Positions 6,080 through 10,570 of a stretch of 10,570 bases of DNA are shown here, piece by piece. Under the pieces are notes generated by a model. It did no database searches, was not told the origin of the DNA, and saw only the letters and a program-made list of their open reading frames with translations. Each line of letters begins with the position of its first letter. Positions within the stretch are counted from its first letter, which is position 1. The DNA is taken from the NCBI GenBank assembly GCA_034927775.1, contig JAYFPL010000032.1, positions 1-10,570 on the forward strand, read 5' to 3'. This DNA is from IOR16 sp034927775 (GTDB lineage: Bacteria > Bacillota > Clostridia > Peptostreptococcales > Anaerovoracaceae). Both the position numbers and the translations under genes were made by a program.

Positions 6080-7013
6080 AGGATTCACCGTCCTTTGCAG
6101 GTTTTATTGTATTTGAGACAAAAGAAATTTTCTTTTTTGGAAAAGAATCCTTCATTACTCCGGTTGATAAAGCAATGGCAACAATTACTGCGGAAATCAG
6201 TTTTAAATCCGTAGCCGGCATACCACAGCTTAAGGCAAATGCAAGGGCAAAGCGGTAAAGGATTGCTCCTACTGAAACGGCAAACAAACGTATGAAAAGA
6301 GGAACCGTTTTTGTAAAAAGTTCAAAAATAGTTTCTCCTACAATAACGGATGCGAGACCAATGACTACCATACCAACACCCATTCCAACATCTGCATAAG
6401 ATTGGTATTGTGCCAAAAGACCACCGGCAAGACCAACAAAACCATTAGACAAAGAAAGACCTAAAAGCTTCATAAGATTGCTGTTTACACCAGATGCGCG
6501 TACCATGTACTCATTGTCTCCGGTTGCTCTCAGTGCAAATCCTAAACGTGTATTTAAAAAGAAATACAGGATGAGTGCTACAATTGCCAAAATTATAATG
6601 CCCAATAGTAGGGAAGAGTAACTATTTGTTATAATTGCTCCAAAATTTTTATAAATTGTACTGCTCTGCGTAAGCGCAATGTTTGATTTTCCGCCCATTA
6701 AACGTAAATTTAAAGAGTATAAGGCAAGCATCACTAAGATGCCTGCCAAAAGTGGCTCGATTTTTAATTTGATGTTTAATAAAGCAGTGACCGCACCAGC
6801 CAAAGAGGCCAGTATAAAAGAAGCAAGCAACGCGACAAGGGGAGAGTGTCCCGTACTGCAAAGTATGGCAGAAGCAGCAGCACCTGTCACGATGCTTCCG
6901 TCTACGGTCAAATCGGGTGTGTTCAGTGTACGAAAGGAAAGAAATACACCCAAAGCTAAAATAGCATAGATTAAACCTAATTCAAAAGAGTCGAGGATTG
7001 CGGTAATTGTCAT
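6066..7013 (-). CDS. ABC transporter permease (COG4120, TrpY-like)
   Basis: A 315-residue polytopic membrane protein with about eight or nine hydrophobic helices (for example ILDSFELGLIYAILALGVFL at 6-25 and SLLLGIIILAIVALILYFFL near 133-152). The region RLGFALRATGDNEYMVRASGVN looks like the cytoplasmic coupling segment of branched-chain-amino-acid-type permeases. The family moves small organic solutes, and characterised or predicted members of this COG trio import tryptophan or tyrosine. The start ATG at 7013 has only a weak UAGGU seven bases upstream. It is separated from the binding-protein gene by 109 nt containing AT-rich inverted repeats, and overlaps the ATPase gene downstream. No second permease gene is present, so the transporter probably uses a homodimer. 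Confidence 0.9.
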   Translation of the reverse strand: MTITAILDSFELGLIYAILALGVFLSFRTLNTPDLTVDGSIVTGAAASAILCSTGHSPLVALLASFILASLAGAVTALLNIKLKIEPLLAGILVMLALYSLNLRLMGGKSNIALTQSSTIYKNFGAIITNSYSSLLLGIIILAIVALILYFFLNTRLGFALRATGDNEYMVRASGVNSNLMKLLGLSLSNGFVGLAGGLLAQYQSYADVGMGVGMVVIGLASVIVGETIFELFTKTVPLFIRLFAVSVGAILYRFALAFALSCGMPATDLKLISAVIVAIALSTGVMKDSFPKKKISFVSNTIKPAKDGESYDTH

Positions 7014-7050
7014 ATAAAATACCTAGCTTTCTATTTCTGTTTTTATTAAA

Positions 7051-7125
7051 ATTCTAATCTATTTTAGAATAATTATTAAATTACTTGATTTCACACACTT
7101 ATTCTAATTTTATTAAAATAGATTA
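7051..7125. repeat. AT-rich inverted repeats between binding-protein and permease genes
   Basis: A perfect 12-bp inverted pair, TAATCTATTTTA (7055-7066) and TAAAATAGATTA (7114-7125), is separated by 47 nt. The left part can also form a 7-bp hairpin, ATTCTAA...TTAGAAT (7051-7070). The right arm covers the stop codon of the binding-protein gene. It could be an mRNA stabilising or processing element; no T-run follows, so it is not a normal terminator. Confidence 0.6.
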
Positions 7126-8142
7126 TTGATTTTGAGAAGAATCAGCATCTGTAAAGACGGTAGCTTTTTTCATAACAGATTTCGGGATGGTAATTCCGAT
7201 TTTCTTTGCAGTGTCTGTATTGAGGTAAATATTCATATCAGACATGGTTTCAACATCGATGGAACCAGGATTGCTTCCATTTAAAATCGCGGTTACCATT
7301 TCGCCGGTTTTTGCACCTAATATTTCATAATTAATACCGTAGGTTGCTAGACCGCCGTCCATAACCATGGAATCTGCACTTACATAGAATGGAATCTTTG
7401 CTTCATTTAGAGTTTGTGTAATAATCGGCATAGCAGAAGCTATCGTATTATCAATTGGAGCAAATACAACGTCTGCTTTATCAACCAACGATGCTGCAGC
7501 TTGTTGTACTTCACTGCCGTTCATAACCGGAGCTTCTAAAACATTAAGATTATTTTTGTCTGCATATTCTTTTAAATCATTAATAACTGAAATGGAATTT
7601 GTTTCACCGGAGTTGTATAGAACACCGATATTTTTGAAATCAGGTGTAATTTGTTTCGCCAGTTCCATAATTTGTTCCGGAGAAACAGCATCCGAAGTTC
7701 CGGTAATATTACCCCCCGGCTGTTGCATTGTTGTAACAAGACCTGCTGCAACTGGATCGGTAACGGCAGAAAATACAATTGGAATTTCTGTTGTTTCTCC
7801 CAAGGCAACCTGTGCAGATGGAGTTGCAATCGCTACAATCAAGTCATAATTTTTAGAGGTAAATTGTTGGCAGATTGTTTTTAAATTATTTTGATCACCT
7901 TGTGCATTTTGATAATCAATGTGCACTGTTTCACCATCAATGAATCCGTCAGCTTCTAATTGAGCAACAATTGATTCCCGAATCATATTAAGAGAGGTAT
8001 GTTCAATAATTTGAACGATACCAATTGTCGGAAGATTGTCTTCTGCATCATTGGATTGACTGGTTCCGCAACCTGTAAAAGCGGAAAGAATCATTAGAGT
8101 GATAACCAATACCATTGTTACTTTTTTGTTTAATTTTTTCAT
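7123..8142 (-). CDS. ABC transporter substrate-binding lipoprotein (COG2984, TrpX-like)
   Basis: The solute receptor of the importer, anchored outside the membrane; 339 residues from the chosen start. The signal peptide ends at a lipobox, AFTGC (Cys25). The mature part shows the two-lobe pattern of the PF04392/COG2984 family: PTIGIVQIIEHTSLN, SKNYDLIVAIATPSAQVAL, IPIVFSAVTDPVAAGLV, a glycine-rich MQQPGGNITGTSD, and IPFYVSADSMV. Related proteins bind tryptophan or tyrosine, but the ligand cannot be read from sequence. A TTG at 8166 opens the longest frame; ATG at 8142 is preferred because AGGAGA (8149-8154) lies six bases upstream and MKKLNKK is a normal signal-peptide start. It is the first gene after the T-box leader, 72 nt past its terminator. 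Confidence 0.92.
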   Translation of the reverse strand: MKKLNKKVTMVLVITLMILSAFTGCGTSQSNDAEDNLPTIGIVQIIEHTSLNMIRESIVAQLEADGFIDGETVHIDYQNAQGDQNNLKTICQQFTSKNYDLIVAIATPSAQVALGETTEIPIVFSAVTDPVAAGLVTTMQQPGGNITGTSDAVSPEQIMELAKQITPDFKNIGVLYNSGETNSISVINDLKEYADKNNLNVLEAPVMNGSEVQQAAASLVDKADVVFAPIDNTIASAMPIITQTLNEAKIPFYVSADSMVMDGGLATYGINYEILGAKTGEMVTAILNGSNPGSIDVETMSDMNIYLNTDTAKKIGITIPKSVMKKATVFTDADSSQNQ

Positions 8143-8213
8143 TTCTTTTCTCCTTTTCTTATCCAATTATTGTTTGAAAAGGGGTTTCTCTGCGAGAGGG
8201 GACATCAGTGAAA

Positions 8214-8250
8214 TAAAAAAACACTTATCCCAATTTCAAGGACAAGTGTT
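8214..8250 (-). terminator. T-box regulated terminator
   Basis: On the minus strand AACACTTGTCC (8240-8250) pairs with GGATAAGTGTT (8220-8230) through 11 bp with one G-U. A 9-nt loop joins the arms and a run of T follows. The 5' arm overlaps the antiterminator's CCTTG partner, giving the mutually exclusive fold expected of a T-box. Confidence 0.9.
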
Positions 8251-8480
8251 AACCTGCGGTACCACCTTGTTTAATGTATCTTCATACATTCTCTTTGCAG
8301 AGTGCCATCACACCCTTAGCCAATAACGCTAGCTTCGCGTCGCAACTACTAAGAATTCTGAGAAATCTGTTCGTATTGCCCTCGGAGGACCATTATACTG
8401 TAGCGTTATCTGTCCGGCTTACACCACCCCGGATTCGCTGTAAGATCGTTTTACAGTTTTACTCCCTCGTCGTAGGTTTA
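8214..8480 (-). promoter_or_regulatory. T-box riboswitch leader controlling the ABC transporter operon
   Basis: The minus strand carries the T-box sequence AAGGTGGTACCGCAGG (8253-8268). Stem I is recognisable from its distal loop, GGTGGTGTAAG closed by TCCGG/CCGGA, and from an AGTA motif (8460-8463) after a GAGGG/TCCTC helix (8464-8468 with 8385-8389). An upper helix ACTGTA/TACAGT (3' arm at 8397-8402) brackets the specifier strand AUAAUGG (8390-8396). AUG followed by G, or UGG followed by U, are the possible specifier codons. The antiterminator can form CAAGG with CCTTG, sharing bases with the terminator. Uncharged tRNA binding should allow read-through into the transporter genes. Confidence 0.93.
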
Positions 8481-8485
8481 TAGCT

Positions 8486-8514
8486 ATATTAGCATTAGTT
8501 TTTTTTGTTGTCAA
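8486..8514 (-). promoter_or_regulatory. Sigma-A promoter of the T-box/ABC operon
   Basis: TTGACA (8514-8509), a 17-bp spacer and TAATAT (8491-8486) on the minus strand form a near-consensus promoter about 6-8 bases before the expected leader start near 8479. It lies only about 35 bp after the cls stop codon. I see no terminator for cls in 8515-8549, so some read-through from trxA-cls is possible. Confidence 0.85.
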
Positions 8515-8549
8515 TCTTTTTTTCGAGACTGTGTAGAAATTTTCTGATT

Positions 8550-10010
8550 TTAAAGCAAATCCGATAAGAGTCTTGCAATGGATTCTTTAAATTTAATAAG
8601 ATGTGAACGGTTACGATAAAGCTGTTTCGTTAATTCGTGGCTCTTTTCCATATCTGCTTCAAAAATGGATTCCAATTTATAGGCTAGTTCACTATCATAT
8701 ATGAATGCATTTGCTTCAAAATTAAGTCGGAAACTTCGTATGTCAAAGTTTGCAGAACCGATGGAAGCGACTTCTCCGTCTACGCATATTGTTTTTGCAT
8801 GTAAAAAACCGTTGTCATAGATAAAAATACGAGCACCTGCATTTAAAAGAATACCTACATACGAATAAGTGGCCCAATAGACAAACATATGATCCGGTTT
8901 GCACGGAATCATAATACGAACATCAACGCCGGAAAGGGTAGCCATTTTTAAAGCCTCTAATATACTGGAATCTGGAATAAAATAAGGTGTTTGAATGTAA
9001 ATGTTTTTCTTTGCATTACAAATCATCTTTAAATACCCAAGTTCTACTTCAGATTTTGGAGAATCTGGACCACAGGATACAATTTGCATTCCGGTTGTGC
9101 CATTGTGAATTACTTTCGGATAATAAGAATGAGAAATGATTAATTGCTCTTTTGACGCAAAACGCCAATCTAAAATAAATCGAGCATTCATATCTTCAAT
9201 GCTGCCTCCGGTTACGCGAAGGTGAGTATCACGCCAATAGCCGAATTTCTTATTTTTACCAATGTATTCATTTGCTACGTTAAAGCCACCTAAATACCCA
9301 ATCTCATTGTCAATGATGACAAGTTTTCGATGGTTTCTGTAATTAAGCTTCATATTGACATATTTAAATTTTGGCGGAAAGAAAAAAGCAAATTGTCCTC
9401 CAGCTGCTTTGAAACGCTCTAAGGCTCTTCGATTTAATTGTCTTCCACCAAGGCCGTCAACTAAAAATCTTACTTCAACGCCTTCCTGTGCTTTTTTTGT
9501 CAAGATGTCAATAAAGGCACGACCCAAAGCATCATTTTTTACTATGTAATACATAATATTGATTGAAATGGTTGCCTTTTTAATATCTTGCAGTAAAGAA
9601 TTGAATTTATGATTGCCATCAGTTAGAATTGTTACGTGATTATCTTGCGTAAAATAAGCTTCACTATAGGTTTGGTTTAGACGAATCATATCCTGCCATT
9701 TTTTGGATTCCGGTTTGGTAAATTCAAAATGACCGTTTCTAATATCATTCATTTGTTCGTAAAGAGCGTTACTGATAGATGCTTCTTCAAATTTAGACAA
9801 GCGGAAAATTTTTTGGCGGGATATATTTTGAGAAAACAAAAAATAAAAAACGATACCCACACCAGGCAGTAGGAATAATATCATGAGCCAAGCGAGGGTA
9901 GCGGATGGGTCTTTACGTTCTAGAAAAATAATGGTAAATGCAATAAAGAAATCAATGACGTAAAGACCGGTTATGATAGCTGACATATTTAATAAGTCAA
10001 TCGGGAACAT
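8550..10010 (-). CDS. cls: Cardiolipin synthase (phospholipase D family)
   Basis: The enzyme joins two phosphatidylglycerol molecules into cardiolipin plus glycerol at the cytoplasmic membrane. At 486 residues it has the usual bacterial Cls length. Two N-terminal membrane segments (about 9-30 and 38-59) form the PLDc_N region, including ERKDPSATLAWLM. The two catalytic HKD motifs are intact: HRKLVIID (H227, K229, D234) and HAKTICVD (H404, K406, D411), followed by IGSANFDIRSF. The start ATG at 10010 has a perfect AGGAGGT (10014-10020) a few bases upstream. The gene begins 15 nt after the trxA stop and has no separate promoter that I can see, so it is probably cotranscribed with trxA. Which of several possible Cls paralogues this is cannot be told. 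Confidence 0.95.
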   Translation of the reverse strand: MFPIDLLNMSAIITGLYVIDFFIAFTIIFLERKDPSATLAWLMILFLLPGVGIVFYFLFSQNISRQKIFRLSKFEEASISNALYEQMNDIRNGHFEFTKPESKKWQDMIRLNQTYSEAYFTQDNHVTILTDGNHKFNSLLQDIKKATISINIMYYIVKNDALGRAFIDILTKKAQEGVEVRFLVDGLGGRQLNRRALERFKAAGGQFAFFFPPKFKYVNMKLNYRNHRKLVIIDNEIGYLGGFNVANEYIGKNKKFGYWRDTHLRVTGGSIEDMNARFILDWRFASKEQLIISHSYYPKVIHNGTTGMQIVSCGPDSPKSEVELGYLKMICNAKKNIYIQTPYFIPDSSILEALKMATLSGVDVRIMIPCKPDHMFVYWATYSYVGILLNAGARIFIYDNGFLHAKTICVDGEVASIGSANFDIRSFRLNFEANAFIYDSELAYKLESIFEADMEKSHELTKQLYRNRSHLIKFKESIARLLSDLL

Positions 10011-10025
10011 AAGACCTCCTAGATC

Positions 10026-10352
10026 TTACAGTATAGCTTCTAATTTTTCTTCTAATGCTGCTTGTGGCAATGCTCCAGTGACACGTTCTACGATGGCTCC
10101 ATTTTTAACAAAGAATAAGGTAGGAATACTCATTACCTTATTAGATAAAGCAAGTTTTCTTTGCTCGTCGATATTAATCTTACATATCTTTGCTTTACCT
10201 GCATATTTTGCAGCTAATTCATCCATAATGGGAGCAACCATTTTACAAGGTCCACACCAATCTGCATAAAAATCAATTAGAACGGGTAAATCGGATTGCA
10301 TCGCTTCCGCTTCATAAGTTTCTTCTGTTAAGTAGATGATTTGATCTGACAT
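10026..10352 (-). CDS. trxA: Thioredoxin
   Basis: A cytoplasmic protein-disulfide reductase of 108 residues, the classic TrxA length. The active site is DFYADWCGPCK (W32, C33, C36), with the cis-proline loop SIPTLFF (Pro77) and the helix/strand order of the thioredoxin fold. It has no signal peptide. It would be recycled by a thioredoxin reductase that is not in this window. The start ATG at 10352 has AGGAGG (10360-10365) with a seven-base spacer. It is first gene of a trxA-cls pair behind an extended -10 promoter (10427-10454). It is distinct from the extracytoplasmic thioredoxin-like lipoprotein at 3689-4267. Confidence 0.97.
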   Translation of the reverse strand: MSDQIIYLTEETYEAEAMQSDLPVLIDFYADWCGPCKMVAPIMDELAAKYAGKAKICKINIDEQRKLALSNKVMSIPTLFFVKNGAIVERVTGALPQAALEEKLEAIL

Positions 10353-10426
10353 ATTTTTTCCTCCTAGTTTACATGGTAATCATTTCATACATTGCATTTT
10401 AATTCTAATTTTATCGCTGTGTATTT

Positions 10427-10454
10427 ATTATACCATAGTCTTTGATTCTTCAAA
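10427..10454 (-). promoter_or_regulatory. Extended -10 promoter of trxA-cls
   Basis: On the minus strand TGGTATAAT (10435-10427) supplies a consensus -10 with the TG extension. TTTGAA (10454-10449) is a partial -35 at 16 bp. The leader to the trxA ATG would be about 68 nt. Confidence 0.75.
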
Positions 10455-10457
10455 CAG

Positions 10458-10481
10458 TTTTATTTTACCCGAAAAATAAAA
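10458..10481. repeat. A/T inverted repeat between divergent promoters
   Basis: TTTTATTTT (10458-10466) and AAAATAAAA (10473-10481) form a 9-bp stem with the loop ACCCGA. It lies between the trxA -35 and the -35 of the rightward promoter, so it could be an operator shared by both. An all-A/T stem has little thermodynamic weight. Confidence 0.4.
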
Positions 10482-10488
10482 GTTTATG

Positions 10489-10517
10489 TTGAATCGAAAA
10501 GTTAAGTCGAATATAAT
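10489..10517 (+). promoter_or_regulatory. Sigma-A promoter for a rightward gene beyond the window edge
   Basis: TTGAAT (10489-10494), a 17-bp spacer and TATAAT (10512-10517) are close to consensus. A GGAGGAG ribosome binding site at 10560-10566 ends four bases before the edge, so the start codon should lie just outside. The gene is divergent from trxA. Confidence 0.75.
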
Positions 10518-10570
10518 ATAAGGAAAAAATACAAAACGGTAGCGAAAATGCTTAGAAACGGAGGAGAAAG

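Noticed and set aside
8143..8166. TTG at 8166 as start of the binding-protein gene
   Set aside because: It would put DKKRRKE before a normal signal peptide; ATG 8142 has AGGAGA six bases upstream.
8187..8205. CTCT...AGAG hairpin between the T-box terminator and the binding-protein start
   Set aside because: Only four base pairs around a three-base loop and no link to the ribosome binding site.
8274..8483. Plus-strand open frame of 69 codons over the T-box leader
   Set aside because: It lies antisense to a structured riboswitch whose conserved elements explain the sequence; no ribosome binding site.
1..10570. CRISPR array, tRNA/rRNA genes, transposase or prophage genes
   Set aside because: No regularly spaced repeats, tRNA cloverleaf or mobile-element proteins were recognised on either strand.

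Overview
The window reads as chromosome of a low-GC, endospore-forming Firmicute, most likely a member of the Clostridia. The evidence is AT-rich intergenic DNA, strong AGGAGG-type ribosome binding sites, a spoIVA gene, a T-box leader, and ferredoxin-type redox genes typical of anaerobes. The family or genus cannot be fixed from sequence alone. No phage, transposase, CRISPR, rRNA or tRNA gene was seen.

Layout. Positions 2-814 (+) are the 3' part of miaB (tRNA ms2i6A synthase), closed by a terminator. A 306-bp gap follows, holding a perfect 32-bp direct repeat (878-909 and 1013-1044), small hairpins and a possible sigma-E promoter for spoIVA (1121-2599, +). A shared hairpin (2630-2682) separates spoIVA from a three-gene leftward operon: a TlpA/ResA-like thioredoxin lipoprotein (3689-4267), a 48-residue membrane protein ending in a CLEC motif (3527-3673), and a membrane polyferredoxin of NapH/YccM type (2659-3540). 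These three look like a transmembrane thiol-redox relay. A palindrome sits in the spacer of the likely operon promoter. Diverging from it is a 100-residue DUF6506-like gene (4479-4781, +).

The next block, all leftward, begins with a sigma-A promoter (8486-8514) and a T-box riboswitch (8214-8480). It continues with a lipoprotein binding protein (7123-8142), a permease (6066-7013) and an ATPase (5303-6079) of the COG2984/COG4120/COG1101 (TrpXYZ-like) ABC family. Immediately after the ATPase, a terminator-like hairpin (5258-5299) buries the Shine-Dalgarno sequence of a small DUF606/YdcZ-type transporter (4820-5254). The T-box specifier loop and the T-box bulge base fit Met (AUG, A73) better than Trp (UGG, G73), although the transporter family suggests an aromatic amino acid.

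The right end holds a leftward trxA-cls pair (thioredoxin, 10026-10352; cardiolipin synthase, 8550-10010) behind an extended -10 promoter. A divergent promoter (10489-10517) and a GGAGGAG ribosome binding site at the edge point to a rightward gene starting just outside the window.

The most notable items are the small CXXC protein and its redox module, the T-box specificity conflict, the terminator that hides a ribosome binding site, and the operator-like palindrome in the tlpA promoter.
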